64,000 nt of DNA from Bactrocera neohumeralis (GCF_024586455.1 NC_065921.1:50552574-50616573), one strand, 5' to 3'. Positions 44,047 to 56,559 are shown, counted from the first letter of the stretch. Notes: a model not told the origin generated them from the sequence alone. Made by a program: numbers and translations.

Positions 44047-44813
44047 ATGTGAATTTCCATGCAAACCTTCCAAAACAGAATCAAGTTGAATTACTGATTC
44101 GTTGCTGATGATTTATTGTAATACATTAGAATTTCTTACCTTACTATAAGTACATATGTATTGTATGCACCGGTGATGTGATGTTATATAAATTATCTAT
44201 TCATACTTCATACATACAATCCACTAAGCAGTCTGAAAAATTAAAGCCCACAACCACGGAAAAATGTGCCGGTCAATAACGAATATTAATACGTAAGAAG
44301 TTATTAGAAATTGCAGGACGCAATCGACCAATGTGACTTTTGAATTGCTTTTGTTTTGAAGAAAATCCTAGGGACTCCCCGTTTGTATTGCCGCTCTATA
44401 TCTATCTCTCTTGATCTCAAACTCAATGCCTACGCCGCTGCCGCCGCCTACCTCGTCTCCCGCACGCGGCAACCCGATCGTGACGCGAACCGAGCGCGCT
44501 CGTTTGTGGTTCGTGCTGTCAATTCGTTCAGCCAGCCAGACACTCCTAGCGAACGGTCATATCATTCGTTCCCGCGCAGCAACGCAAAAACGACTAAGTA
44601 CGCAAATACATTCATACCTAGTAGTAAATATTTAAATTTTGAAACGTATTACACGTTAAATATAATATACGTATTTAATTTAATAAATGGGTAAAATCTG
44701 TTTGTGTAGGTATACAATTTTATTTAATTTCTGTAAGACAAAATAAAATGTTTGGGCCAAATTTGCCGTCCCCTAAAATATGCCGCTCTAGGCTCCAGCC
44801 TACTCAGCCTGCT
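44047..44813. other. hAT 5' region: GC-richer stretch, possible promoter/UTR
   Basis: 44400-44600 is clearly GC-richer than its neighbours (ccgctgccgccgcctacctc) with many CpG pairs. It lies between the hAT coding region (minus) and the hAT end at 44829, where its promoter and 5' UTR would sit. A plus-strand frame (44356-44694) exists but is Ala/Arg/Ser-rich and resembles no protein I know. Nothing proves transcription. Confidence 0.4.
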
Positions 44814-44829
44814 GGTAAATCCGCCACTG
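44814..44829 (-). repeat. hAT terminal inverted repeat end
   Basis: On the minus strand this reads cagtggcggatttacc, a typical hAT terminus, oriented so that the element extends to lower coordinates, over the transposase at 40161-42540. The matching left end was not found downstream of 40161. Confidence 0.65.
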
Positions 44830-44837
44830 TGTATCGA

Positions 44838-45500
44838 ACTGACACAATCAAACAGAGTAACGGTTCAATACCCGATTACGAACAAAAATTTATTACTCGT
44901 TGGAGTTCTCTGGTAGGTGTTTATGTTGGTATGTTTGTAGCTTATTTTAATGAAATGTTCTGCGAATGATAGGCCTTTATCTTACCTTAGTGTTGTGCAA
45001 GGGCTCATTTAGTCTCCTCAACTGGTGTGAGTAGCTCTGCAAAACACTATTCAAATGTGTTACTGAAGGCTGCATGCGTACGATGACCGAGAGCTGCCAA
45101 CTCCTATTATAGTGTTACACGTTCCGTGCCCATTGGACTGGTTGGCAGCCAGAAGATAAATTCGGCTCTATTTAAACGGAGCCTTCCCAAAACAGGCACG
45201 CCTTGAGAATTAGCAACGACCTTACCGCGCAACATAAGAGGAAAGACGTCAGTTCCTGAAACGGCTCTCATCCGACGAAAGATCTTCCTTTAAAGAGTTC
45301 TCCAGTGATGATGAGCACAATCACCAGCGGAAGCGATAAAAGCCCGTGATGGGAAAACACCAGCAGCAAACTCTCAAATTGCAGCTTAGTGAGTAGCGGC
45401 TCTAGTCGCAGAAAAACCGGCATCGCTGCCGGCGGACGGCTGTAAAGGAAGGTTTGACAACCCAATGAGAGCTGGAATGAGTGGAGCCAGTGTAAGATGG
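44838..45500. other. Unassigned sequence upstream of a decayed LINE
   Basis: No motif was recognised. Composition is less AT-rich than usual here, and it may be the 5' UTR/ORF1 of the LINE remnant that follows. Confidence 0.35.
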
Positions 45501-46720
45501 TTTGTCTGGCACTTGAGGGAAGTCAAATCACTCACCAAAGCTCACTCCACAGTGGACAGAGACAGAAGGAATAACGATTCCATTAGAAGAATTTAGTGTG
45601 GTAGTGTGAAGCCTCGCAAAAAAAAGCACACTCCAGCACAAAAACTTGAGCTCGCTAGAAAGCACTATAGCGGGAATATTACGCCAAATGCATATGAGAG
45701 AAAGAGATACAAGGAGCACTCTCATCCGCAAACACCAAGGGCATCAGAACAAGGGGCGGTTGGTCTTTACTTTGATACCTTCAATAGTATTAGAATGACG
45801 GTAATGTCTAAAAACTCCCTAGCTGAGGCCATTGAGATGGATGCCCTGCCCTGTTCTTCTCAAGTGTAATATACATATTGGATCAACGAGGAAACAGCAT
45901 CCTGGCTGGCGGAGATCGCTCCGTAATTAGAGGAATGGAAAGTACCAGAACTCTGTATTTGGAGGGCTGAGGAAATACCGCCAACTTACAATACGACAAG
46001 TATTTCTTCCCAGACGTCTGTACAGTTTGGCCACCGACGTTGAGGATGTTTTTGTAAACGGGAAAGGGCCAGGTAAATCTACCCATAATAAGATGGGTGA
46101 ATGCGGTTCACAGAATGATAATCGTTGAAACCAATATAGGCTTATAGGTATGTCACCAAGGGGGAGTGTTGTCACCTTTACTGTGGAGCCCATTAATGGA
46201 TGATCTTCTGGAACTGCTAACCTCCAATGACATCTCCTGCTAAGGTTACACGGTCGACATTGTAATTTTAGCAAACGGAGGTCTTATTCTAGCAAAAAGA
46301 TGGTGAGTAAACATTGGGCTTAACATTAACCCATCAGAAACGGACATCGTTCCTTTCACAATAAGGCCATATCTTCCATCTCTAAGGACCTTACGCTCAA
46401 TGGCGTGGATTCCATGACTGCGAAAGCCACCAGTGCATTAATGGAGAGCAAACGTTTAGTCCGTAGAACCTGTGGTTGCAAACCAGGTATACTATATAGT
46501 ACTTTATATACTCAATGATAGTCGCGCATGGAGCGGCTTCTTGGGCGCCAAGAGTCTCATTCACAACTGTTGAGAGACAGTTGACGAAAGTGCAGAGGCT
46601 GGCATGCATATGTATTTATCACTGCTGCTATGTCCTCATGTTCAACCCCTGCACTAGAGGTGACTCTAGACCGCACTTATGGAGCGAATAGTTGTGGAAA
46701 TGCCGCCAAAAAGGTAGTAG
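45500..46720 (+). pseudogene. Decayed LINE with ORF1 and RT pieces (LOA/R1/Jockey group)
   Basis: 45606-45866 is a basic frame ending with NSLAEAIEMDALP, like the tail of a LINE ORF1. Near 45900-45960, TASWLAEIAP and LEEWKVPELCIWRAEEIP fit the RNA-binding C-terminus of ORF1 proteins. RT text appears later: a motif-B-like stretch (tcaccaagggggagtgttgtc, about 46150), a degraded motif C, then IVAHGAASWAPRVSF and VERQLTKVQRLACICI (46515-46620), typical of the thumb region. Most of the RT between is deleted. Many stops; inactive. Confidence 0.6.
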
Positions 46721-46740
46721 TTTTTAACAGTACGGAGTAT

Positions 46741-47385
46741 GGAGAGTAAGCGGTGTTATCTTCCGATTTCATCCATTTTCACACTGTCGGTAGAAGTTCT
46801 TATAGTTTTTATGTCGGGCGTTTGGTTAATGTGGCTTTAGTTTCTTAGAAGAATACACATTAACATTATTAGAAGGCGGAGCCACGCCCACTATCCCAAA
46901 AATGTTTGTCCACAGGTGCTACTTGTTACTGCGATCCTCTGTAATAAATTACAGTTTTATATCTTAATTTAGTGCTTAGTTATGGCACTTTATAAGTTTT
47001 TGGTTAATGGGGACTTGTGGGCGTGGCAGTGGTCCGATATGGGTCAATGTGTGATATGTATAACTGAAATTAAGGGATATTTCTTCTTTTTTAATGGTAT
47101 GGTTTGACATACCGACAAAAATGTGTTGAATCGGACCCATACTTCCCTTAGCCCCCCAATAATTAATATAATGATTTTCTTATTCCGGGTGACTTTGTAC
47201 CCCATTTATCGCACAATATGTGATTTATCCCAATGAAAATAAGAGAGCGTGTTTTACTCATAATATTGTATCATATATTTGTGCCTAAAATAAATAAATT
47301 TCAGCGAAAGCTTCGCTTAGACTCTATATAACTAATATCAGGATTTTCGGATATTTTAGAGTCTTGTTTTTGATGGTGGGCATTT
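46741..47385. mobile_element. Helentron-like fragments, two abutting orientations
   Basis: 46741-47040 matches copy 42995-44046 in its orientation (gccacgcccactatcccaaa, ttagttatggcactttataa, gtgggcgtggcagtgg). 47041-47385 matches the forward fragment at 19967-20352 (aactgaaattaagggatatt, tcggacccatacttccc, aatatcaggattttcgg). Different subfamilies or a rearrangement could explain this. Confidence 0.65.
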
Positions 47386-47390
47386 GCCCT

Positions 47391-50300
47391 TCTTCTTCTT
47401 CTTAATTGGCGTAGACACCGCTTAAGCGATTATAGCCGAGTTAACAACAGCGCGCCAGTCGTTTCTTCTTTTCGCTACGTGGCGCCAATTGGATATTCCA
47501 AGCGAAGCCAGGTCCTTCTCCACTTGGTCCATCCAACGGAGTGGAGGTCTTCCTCTTCCTCTGCTTCCCCCGGCGGGTACTGCGTCGAATACTTTCAGAG
47601 CTGCAGTGTTTTCGTCCATCCGGACAACATGACCTAGCCAGCGTAGCCGCTGTCTTTTAATTCGCTGAACTATGTCAATGTTGTCGTATATCTCGTACAG
47701 CTCATCGTTCCATCGAATGCGGTATTCGCCGTGGCCGACGCGCAAAGGACCGTAAATCTTTCGCAGAACTTTTCTCTCGAAAACTCGCAACGTCGACTCA
47801 TCCGTTGTTGACATCGTCCAAGACTCTGCACCATACATCAGGACGGGAATTATGAGTGACTTATAGAGTTTGGTTTTTGTTTGTCTAGAGAGGACTTTGC
47901 TTCTCAATTGCCTACTCAGTCCGAAGTAGCACCTGTTGGCAAGAGTTATCCTGCGTTGGATTTCTAGGCTGACATTGTTGGTGGTGTTTACGCTGGTTCC
48001 AAGATAGACGAAATTATCTACGACTTCAAAGTTATGACTGTCAACAGTGACGTGAGAGACAAGTCGCGAGTGCGACGACTGTTTGTTTGATGACAGGAGA
48101 TATTTCGTCTTGCCCTCGTTCACTGCCAGACCCATTTTCTGTGCTTCCTTGTCCAGCCTGGAGAAAGCAAAACTAACGGCGCGAGTGTTGAGGCCAATGA
48201 TATCAATATCATCGGCATACGCCAGCAGCTGTACAGTCTTATAGAAGATGGTACCTTCTCTATTTAGTTCTGCGGCTCGAATTATTTTCTCCAAAAGCAG
48301 GTTGAAAAAGTCGCACGATAGGGAATCGCCTTGTCTGAAACCTCGTTTGGTATCGAACGGCTCGGAGAGGTCCTTCCCGATCCTGACGGAGCTTTTGGTG
48401 TAACTCAACGTCAGTTTACACAGCCGTATTAGTTTTGCAAGGATACCACATTCAGACATCGCGGCATAAAGGCAGCTCCTTTTCGTGCTGTCGAAAGCAG
48501 CTTTGAAATCGACGAAGAGGTGGTGTGTGTCGATTCTCCTTTCACGGGTCTTTTCCAAGATTTGGCGCATGGTGAATATCTGGTCGGTTGTTGATTTTCC
48601 AGGTCTAAAGCCACACTGATAAGGTCCGATCAGTTTGTTGACGGTGGGCTTTAATCTCTCACACAATACGCTCGATAGAACCTTATATGCGATGTTGAGG
48701 AGGCTAATCCCACGGTAGTTGGCGCAGATTGTGGGGTGTTCTTTTTTATGGATTGCGCAGAGCACACTTAAATTCCAATCGTTGGGCATGCTTTCGTCCG
48801 ACCATATTTTACAAAGAAGCTGATGCATGCACCTTATCAGTTCTTCGCCGCCGTGTTTGAATAGCTCGGCCGGAAATCCGTCGGCTCCTACCGCTTTGTT
48901 GTTCTTCAGGCGGGTAATTGCTATTCGAACTTCTTCATGGTCGGGTAATGGAACGTCTGCTCCATCGTCATCGATTGGGGAATCGGGTTCTCCTTCTCCT
49001 GGTGTTGTGCATTCACTGCCATTCAGCAGGCTGGAGAAGTGTTCCCTCCATAATTTAATTATGCTCTGGGCATCAGTGACTAGATCACCTTTGGGAGTTC
49101 TACAAGAGTACGCTCCGGTCTTGAAACCTTCTGTAAGCCGCCGCATTTTTTCGTAGAATTTTCGAGCATTACCCCTGTCGGCCAGCTTATCAAGCTCTTC
49201 GTACCCAGGCATTTCAGCCTCTTTCTTTTTCTGTCCGCAAATGCGTATCGCTTCCCTCTTCAACTCTCGGTATCTATCCCATCCCGCACGTGTAGTGGTC
49301 AATCGTAACGTTGCGAGGTAGGCAGCCTGTTTTCTCTCCGCTGCGACACGGCACTCCTCGTCGTATCAGCTGTTCTTTTGCACTTTCCGAAAACCAATGG
49401 TTTCGGTTGCAGCTGTACGTAAGGAGTTTGAAATGCCGTCCCACAGTTCCCTTATACCGAGTTGTTGACGAGTGCTCTCAGAGAGCAGGAGTGCAAGCCG
49501 AGTAGAAAATCGTTCGGCTGTCTGTTGTGATTGCATCTTCTCGACGTCGAACCTTCCTTGTGTTTGGTGGCGCGCGTTTTTTGCTGCACAGAGGCGGGTG
49601 CGAATCTTAGCTGCAACAAGATAGTGGTCCGAGTCGATGTTAGGACCTCGGAGCGCACGCACATCTAAAACACTGGAGACGTGTCTTCCGTCTATCACAA
49701 CATGATCGATCTGGTTGGTAGTTTTTCGATCCGGAGACAGTCAGGTAGCTTGATGAATCTTTTTGTGCTGGAATCTAGTACTACAGATAACCATATTTCG
49801 GGCCCCGGCGAAGTCAATCAGCCTCAACCCATTTGGGGATGTTTCGTCGTGGAGGCCGAATTTACCGACCGTAGTGCCAAAGACACCTTCTTTGCCCACC
49901 CTGGCGTTAAAATCGCCAAGCTCGATTTTGACATCGTGGCGGGGGCAGCCTTCAGCTGCCAAGCACTCATAAAAGGCATTTTTGGTCACATCGTCCTTCT
50001 CTTCCGTCGGGGCGTGGGCGCAGATCAGCGATATGTTGAAGAACCTCGCTTTGATGCGGATTGTGGCTAGACGTTCATTACCCGCAGTGAATGATAGTAC
50101 TCGGCGACGGAGTCTCTCTCCCACCACGAATCCTACACCAAACTTGCGCTCCTTTATATGGCCACTGTAGTAAATGTCACAAGGACCTACTCGTCTCTGT
50201 CCTTGTTCCGTCCATCGCATTTCTTGGACGGCGGTGATGTCAGCCTTTGTTTTTACGAGGACATCAACCAGCTGGGCAGCGGCACCTTCCCAATTAAGGG

Positions 50301-50444
50301 ACCGGACATTCCAGGTGCATGCCCTCAATTCGTAGTTCTTATTTCGTTTGCCATGGTCGTCAACAAAAGGGGAGTCTCTCATCCGAGGCTGCAGCGCACA
50401 ACCCTATGTAGGGAATGTTTCGCCTTCTCACTTTAGCTCGCCTT
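47391..50444 (-). mobile_element. RTE-clade LINE, near full length (copy A)
   Basis: The minus-strand element starts near 50444 (ggcgagctaaagtgagaagg) and ends with aattaagaagaagaag just after the ORF stop (47422). RTE elements are compact, with one ORF (endonuclease plus RT), a very short 3' UTR and a simple repeat tail, as here. Copy B (53744-56540) starts and ends at equivalent bases. The target duplication was not resolved. Confidence 0.9.
47422..50382 (-). pseudogene. RTE endonuclease-reverse transcriptase (copy A), one frameshift and one stop
   Basis: The endonuclease begins RACTWNVRSLNWEGAA, with AVQEMRWT (catalytic E), ICAHAPTEEKDD, LGDFNARVGKE (DxN) and, past a 1-base frameshift near 49741, IDSDHYLVAA (SDH). 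A nonsense change at 49366 replaces a Trp codon (copy B has tgg). The rest is open for 626 codons. RT motifs: SVLCAIHKKEHPTICANYRG, CGFRPGKSTTDQIF, FVDFKAAFDS (A), GFRQGDSLSCDFFNLLLEKI (B), LLAYADDIDII (C, about 48210). A C-terminal region ends LGHVVRMDENTAAL and RRNDWRAVVNSAIIA. It lacks only two point repairs' worth of integrity, so it is fairly young. Confidence 0.92.
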
Positions 50445-52134
50445 CGAACGGATGTTCTTAGGCTACCCAGAGGATACTTGGTCAAAGACCGGAAGTAGTG
50501 AGCTGCTTGAGCCATGTGTAAAAGAATCGTTTCTGGCCACTCCCAAGTGAATGGCGATCAGAGAACTTTCCTCACTTGCGTGAACTTCTACACATGACTC
50601 CATTTGCCCCAACTATTGAAATTTCCTGTTGATATGGTGGTAACTAGTTCTGTAACTACTCCACTTTGTGTTTCACTGTACAGCGTTTGAGCTTTTTGTG
50701 CCTTTGAGTAAATCTTGGAAATTTTTAGAATTGTGGATTTTGGTATTTGCTTTTGCAATTAAGCTCGTGGTTCTTTTTGTATAAGCGCTTTTTGGGTTTT
50801 AGAGGGAATATGTGCTGTAATGAAGCATTGAATGGTATATTTTCTGTCAATATAAGCAGTTAATTTTACTTTTGCAATTTTTATATGTGTGCGCATGTAA
50901 CAGGCAATTCGTGTAAAGTCTTTTTAACCTGACAAAACTATTTCGTTCGTTAACTTTTTAAACTTCTCGCTTTTTCTGTTCGGATGTGACTTTTGTATTT
51001 TATAAAAGATTTTATTGCTTCTAACGGGTGTATAACGTAATGCCGACAATCAAAATCTCGAAATTTAGAATTCCGACATTCAAAATACCGACAAATCAAG
51101 AAAACGTGGCGTTGTTCGTTCGAATACGCTCAGGATCATAACCATTAGTCAGTAGAATTCCCTTTCTGTACTTCGATAGAAATAAGGGTGCACAGGGTAG
51201 GGTGTATAAACACCGACAAATTAAGAAAAGATCGCCATCTTCGTTCGAGGACCTGCGGCCTTCCCTTACCTGTAGCTAAATTTATTTTTTTTTAGCTCTC
51301 TTTTCTTACTCTTTTGTTTTGACTCACTCCTGCTTTATTGAGCAAAAGGGGTATTGTCGAAAAATATTGCAAGTAAATACTTAAATTTTTTTGGTTTATT
51401 AATAAGCGTGTTTGAATACACGAAGCTAAGCTAATACATGGACAATAAGTAATATTAGTTATTAATATTTTGATATATGTACATATATACTTTATACCAA
51501 ACTGTGTTCGGTTTTCCCGCAAAATAAACTCGACAGTAGTTACCGTTTTTTCGCGGTGGAAACGGAATTTGAAATACAAATTTTGTATTAGCATATAAAA
51601 CGTATTTTTACATACATACATATGTGCATTGAAATAGATTTAAATAAGTGAAATAAATACGCTCACTTTGTTTTTCCTCAAGGAGTGTTTTATGTACTGA
51701 ATTTTTTTTCTTTTTTTCCTTTTAAGGTGCTTTAGTTTTTCGCGAACGATTTGAGTTTTAGTTTATTTTATTTTCGCATTCGCGCAGGATTATGAGGGTA
51801 TTTCTTTTCTAAATTCGCGCCTGTTTGTTTATCGCATTTATGACTTTTTTGTGGGTTTCGCGCCCGATTTGTGTGTTGTTTTTCCTCTGTTTGCACTGCT
51901 TTAATTTTTGTCTCGGTTAACACCCACTTTTATTAAATGAAATTGTTCGTGTTTACAATAAACTATGTGAAAAGAAAATATAAATGCATTGGCTATATCT
52001 AACATCGGTGGTACATAAGATCAACGGCGATCAAACGAAGTGAAGTGCAGGATCGCAATCTAATCCAAGTATGGATGTTGTAGCGATGGATGTTGTTGCC
52101 GTGTAGTGTCGATGTCGAACGTTTTAATCAAATT
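50445..52134. other. Long gene-free stretch
   Basis: I recognise nothing firm in about 1.7 kb. Repeated phrases (ccgacaatcaaaatctcg, ccgacattcaaaataccgac, caccgacaaattaagaaaa) near 51040-51230 suggest a degenerate short repeat. Near 52000-52060, catcggtggtacataagatcaacggc looks like an LTR-element boundary, but no partner was found. Confidence 0.4.
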
Positions 52135-52138
52135 TTAA

Positions 52139-53697
52139 CACTAAACCTACCAGTATTGGCCGTTTTCAAACTTTCTGAAAACCTACACATTTTTAAACGT
52201 TTTAAGACCGTTTTCAAACTGTATGACGATTCTTAGAATATTCAAATAATGTTTTTTTAGGGACAAAGTGGGAGCTAAATGCAACAAAAGTAGCTGCATT
52301 TATTACTTTGGTGTTTCTTCGTGGCGTATAGGAAGCAAAAAATTTGGATATCTCATATTTATGGAATAAAAAATTGGAGATCCTCTTTTTTCGAAAACAA
52401 TGATCCGAAACGACTTTACTGAAATTATGAAGTGTAAATGATTTGACAAGAAGAGCGAAAAAAGTCAAATTTACAAACCAATAAATTTGCTACGAAATCT
52501 GCGATACGGGATCGATTTATTGAAAATTCATAAAATTGTTATAAACCTGGCGCATACATATATTGCTGATGATGAGCAGTTTCCGTCGAAGACTAGGTGT
52601 GAATTTATCCATTCTGTGCCAAACAAACCAGAGACATTTAGAATAAAGTTCTTAAGCTTGTAATGTCAATAGTAAGTACATAATAAATGAGTTTTCCTAT
52701 ATGGGCAAGGATGAAAGGAGAGATTGTTCAATGCTCCTTGGGGAGTTCGTTGTCCTAAAGCTGATGGATCCTTTCACAGGATGAGTGTATCATTAGCCAA
52801 GAAGTTACTTTCAAAAAAACCACAATTGTTGAAACAATTCGTGAAAACAAGAGAGAGATGCCAAAGTTAGCCCATGAAAGAAAAGATAAAATGACTAGAA
52901 TTTCAAGCAAATTGTATAAATGAAATTACATTTGTATCGAAATTACAGTGTATAAAAACAAGCCGAAAAAAGTGCTTTTCCTAAGTTCTAAACATAACTC
53001 AATAGAAAAAAAAATAAAAAGACGTATAGCGGAAACTATTAGATTTTATAATAGTACAAAATTTGGTATAGACGTGGCAAACCAGATGACAAAAAATACA
53101 GCGTGAAGTCAAAAAGTTGTAAGTGGCCACTTCAGATGTTTTTCGATATTTTGGACCGCGCTAGAATAAAGGTCTGGATTTTGGCAAAAAACGATGGGTT
53201 AAAACATTTCGAGTCAGGAATTTTTGTTCCAGTTAGCTTCAGACCTCGGAGATGCATACACAAAATCTCAAGAAAAAACCTTTTACCAATACCGTCCTCA
53301 AACTTGCCAAATCAGTTTTCGTAAAGATTATAACTTCCATATATAAAACAACAAAAATTTCTTCGAGGCGCGAAAAATATGTTTGAGGCAAATGCAAATT
53401 GCAGACTTAAATAAATTCGAAATAATGTAAGGAAAGCGGATAGAGTATATTATGTATATGTATGTTCGTAACTTTCTGCATAACAATTTAGGTTTATCTG
53501 TTTTTTATAACGAATTTTAGAAATTGTATAAAAATAAATTTTGACGAAACTTCATGAAAATTTTTTTGTTTTATATGCATTTAGCAATAAATCAACAATT
53601 ATCTGCATTGAATAAAAAATCGATAACTTTTTTTATTAACGGTTAATTTGATCGCGCGCGGTATGATAGGTATATGAAAATTGTCGGTAGGTTTAGG
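52139..53697 (+). mobile_element. piggyBac-like transposon with TTAA and short TIRs
   Basis: TTAA (52135-52138) precedes cactaaacctacc at 52139. The right side has the complement, ggtaggttta (about 53686-53695), followed by a mutated taaa. piggyBac elements target TTAA. The transposase fossil between runs in the plus direction. Confidence 0.75.
52255..53325 (+). pseudogene. piggyBac-like transposase, heavily mutated
   Basis: Readable plus-strand pieces in order: ATKVAAFITLVFLRG (about 52280), KSAIRDRFIENS, ADDEQFPSKTRCEFIHSVPN (first acid, about 52570), NEFSYMGKDE, VVLKLMDPF, LYSTKFGIDVANQM (about 53040; invariant Asp), KYSVKSKSCKWPLQMFFDIL and RARIKVWILAKN. Stops and shifts are frequent. 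The order is that of DDE_Tnp_1_7 transposases. A different subfamily from the 7653 remnant, judging by RWP-type block differences (CKWPLQ against RTRWPM). Inactive. Confidence 0.85.
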
Positions 53698-53743
53698 TAA
53701 AGTGGTGTATACATAGGGTGAGGCTTAATTCATTTAAACAATT

Positions 53744-56540
53744 CTTCTTCTTAATTGGCGTAGACACCGCTTACGCGATTATAGCCGAGTTAACAACAGC
53801 GCGCCAGTCGTTTCTTCTTTTCGCTACGTGGCGCCAATTGGATATTCCAAGCGAAGTCAGGTCCTTCTCCAATAGATCCTTCCAACGGAGTGGAGGTCTT
53901 CCTCTTCCTCTGCTTCTCCGGGCGGGTACTGCGTCCAATACTTTCAGAGCTGGAGTGTTTTCGTCCATTCGGACAACATCACCTAGCCAGCATAGCCGCT
54001 GTCTTTTAATTCGCTGAACTATGTCAATGTTGTCGTATATGTCGTACAGCTCATCGTTCCATCGAATGCGATACTCGCCGTAGCCAATTGGCAAAGGACC
54101 ATAAATCTTTCGCAGAACCTTTCCCTCGAAAACTCGTAACGTCGACTCATCGGTTGCTGTCATCGTCCAAGCCACTGCACGGAAATTATGAGCGACTTAT
54201 AGAGTTTGACTTTTAAGGTTCGTCGAGGGAGGACTTTACTTTTCAATTGCCTATCCAAAGTAGCACCTGTTGGCAAGAGCAATTCTGCGTTGGATTTCCA
54301 GACTGACATTGTTGGTGGTGTTAAACAACTGTTATGACTTTCAACAGTGACGTGAGAGCCAAGTCGCGAGTGCGACGACTGTTTGTTTGATGACAGGAGA
54401 TATTTCGTCTTGCCCTCGTTCACTGCCAGACCCATTTTCTGTGCTTCCTTGTCCAGCCTGGAGAAAGCAGAACTAACGGCGCGGGTGTTGAGGCCGATGA
54501 TATCAATATCATCGGCATACGCCAGCAGCTGTACACTCTTATAGAAGATGGTACCTTCTCTATTTAGTTCTGCGGCTCGAACTATTTTCTCCAGAGGCAG
54601 GTTGAAGATAGGAAGTCGCCTTGTCTGAAACCTCCTTTCACGGGTCTTTTCCAAGATTTGGCCCATGGTGAATATATGGTCGGTTGTTGATTTGCCAGGT
54701 CTAAAGCCATAAGGTCCAATCAGTTTGTTGACGGCGGGCGTTAATCTTTCACACAATACGCTCGATAGAACCTTATATGCGATGTTGAGAAGGCTTATCC
54801 CGCGGTAGTTGGCGCAGATTGTGGGGTGTTCTTTTTTATGGATTGCGCAGAGCACACTTAAATTCCAATCGTTGGGCATGCTTTCGTCCGACCATATTTT
54901 ACAAAGAAGCTGATGCATGCTCCTTATCAGCTCTTCGCCGCCGTGTTTGAATAGCTCGGCCGGCAATCCATCGGCCCCCGCTGCTTTGTTGTTCTTCAGG
55001 CGGGTAATTGCTATTCGAACTTCTTCATGGTGGGGAATCGGGTCCGCCTTCTCTTGGTGTTGTACGTTCATTGCCATTCAGCAGGCTGGAGAAGTGTTTC
55101 CTCCATAATTTAAGTATGCTCTGGGCATCGGTGACTAGATCACCTTTGGGGGTTCTACAAGAGTATGCTCCGGTCTTGAAACCTTCTGTAAGCCGCCGCA
55201 TTTTTTCATAGAATTTTCGAGCATTACCCCTGTCGGCCAGCTTATCAAGCTCTTCATACTCACTCATTTCGGCCTCTTTCTTTTTCTGTCTGCAAATGCG
55301 TCTCGCTTCCCTCTTCAACTCTCGGTATCTATCCCATGCCACACGTGTTGTGGTCGATCGTAACATTGCTAGGTAGGCAGCCTGTTTTCCCTCCGCTGCG
55401 ACACGGCACTCCTCGTCGTACCAGCTGTTCTTTTGCATTCTCCGAAAACCAATGGTTTCGGTTGCAGCTGTACGTAAGGAGTTTGAAATGCCGTCCCACA
55501 GTTCCCTAATACCGAGTTGTTGACGAGTGCTCTCAGAGAGCAGCAGTGTAAGCCGAGTAGCAAATTGTTCGGCTGTTTGTTGTGATTGCATCTTCTCGAC
55601 GTCGAACCTTCCTTGTGTTTGGTGGCGCGCGTTTTTTGCTGCACAGAGACGGGTGCGAATCTTAGCTGCAACAAGATAGTGGTCCGAGTCGATGTTAGGA
55701 CCTCGGAGCGTACGCACGTCTAGAACACTGGAGACGTGTCTTCCGTCTATCACAACATGATCGATCTGGTTGGTGGCTTTTCGATCCGGAGACAGCCACG
55801 TAGCTTGATGTATCTTCTTGTGCTGGAATCTAGTACTACAGATAATCATATTTCGGGCCCCGGCGAAGTCAATCAGCCTCAACCCATTTGGGGATGTTTC
55901 GTCGTGGAGGCTGAATTTACCGACTGTAGTGCCAAATATACCTTCTTTGCCCACCCACTTTAAAGTCGCCAAGCACGGTTTTTCCATCGTGGCGGGGGCA
56001 GCTCTCATAAGTGCGCTCCAAGCGCACATAGAAGGCATCTTTGGTCACATCGTCCTTCTCTTCCGTCGGGGCGTGGGCGCAAATTAGCGATATGTTGAAG
56101 AACCTCGCTTTGATGCGGATTGTGGCTAGACGTTCATTCACCGGGGTGAATGATAGTACTCGGCGACGGAATCTCTCTCCCACCACGAATTCAACACCAA
56201 ACTTGCGCTCCTTTATATGGCCACTGTAGTAAATGTCACAAGGACCTACTCGTCTCTGTCCTTGTCCCGTCCATCGCATTTCTTGGACGGCGGTGATGTC
56301 AGCCTTTATTTTCGCGAGGGCATCAACCAGCTGGGCAGCGGCACCTTCCCAATTAAGGGTCCGGACATTCCAGGTGCATGCCCTGATATCGTAGTCCTTA
56401 TTTCGTTTGCCATGGTCGTCATCAAAAGGGGGGTTGTTTTTCCTTTTAATTGGGGGTGTTTTTTTTACGTGTCGGGTCCCAAACCCAGCGCACAATCCTA
56501 TGTAGGGGATGTTTCGCCTTCTCACTTTAGCTCGCCTTGA
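53744..56540 (-). mobile_element. RTE-clade LINE, copy B with internal RT deletion
   Basis: Colinear with copy A from the shared 5' start (56536) to the gaagaag tail (53744). It retains about 55 extra 5' bases that copy A lacks (GFGTRHVKKTPPIKRKN region) but has lost about 280 bases of RT. The two copies are highly similar elsewhere, implying the same active source. Confidence 0.9.
53771..56525 (-). pseudogene. RTE endonuclease-reverse transcriptase (copy B), deleted
   Basis: It starts at ATG 56525 (MRRRNIPYIGLCAGFG). The endonuclease text is readable to about 55960, then shifts frame and continues from about 55990 (LDVRTLRGPNIDSDHYL) to 55025. In RT, the join ILEKTRERRFQTRRLPIFNLPLEK at about 54640-54600 shows that motifs A and B (present in copy A as FVDFKAAFDS and GFRQGD) have been removed, while LLAYADDIDII remains. 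Another shift near 54180 precedes the C-terminal frame (54175-53771). Inactive beyond doubt. Confidence 0.92.
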
Positions 56541-56559
56541 GACTCAATTGAAAACGAAC

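Noticed and set aside
44356..44694. 112-codon plus-strand frame in a GC-richer stretch
   Set aside because: Composition (Ala, Arg, Ser) follows the local base bias, overlapping frames are also open, and the position fits the 5' region of a minus-strand hAT. No family match.
49681..50070. 129-codon plus-strand frame and its counterpart near 55736
   Set aside because: Antisense shadows of the RTE endonuclease, present in both copies only because the DNA is shared.
51999..52060. Possible LTR boundary and primer-binding site (catcggtggtacataagatc)
   Set aside because: No matching LTR or coding sequence nearby and no convincing tRNA complement.
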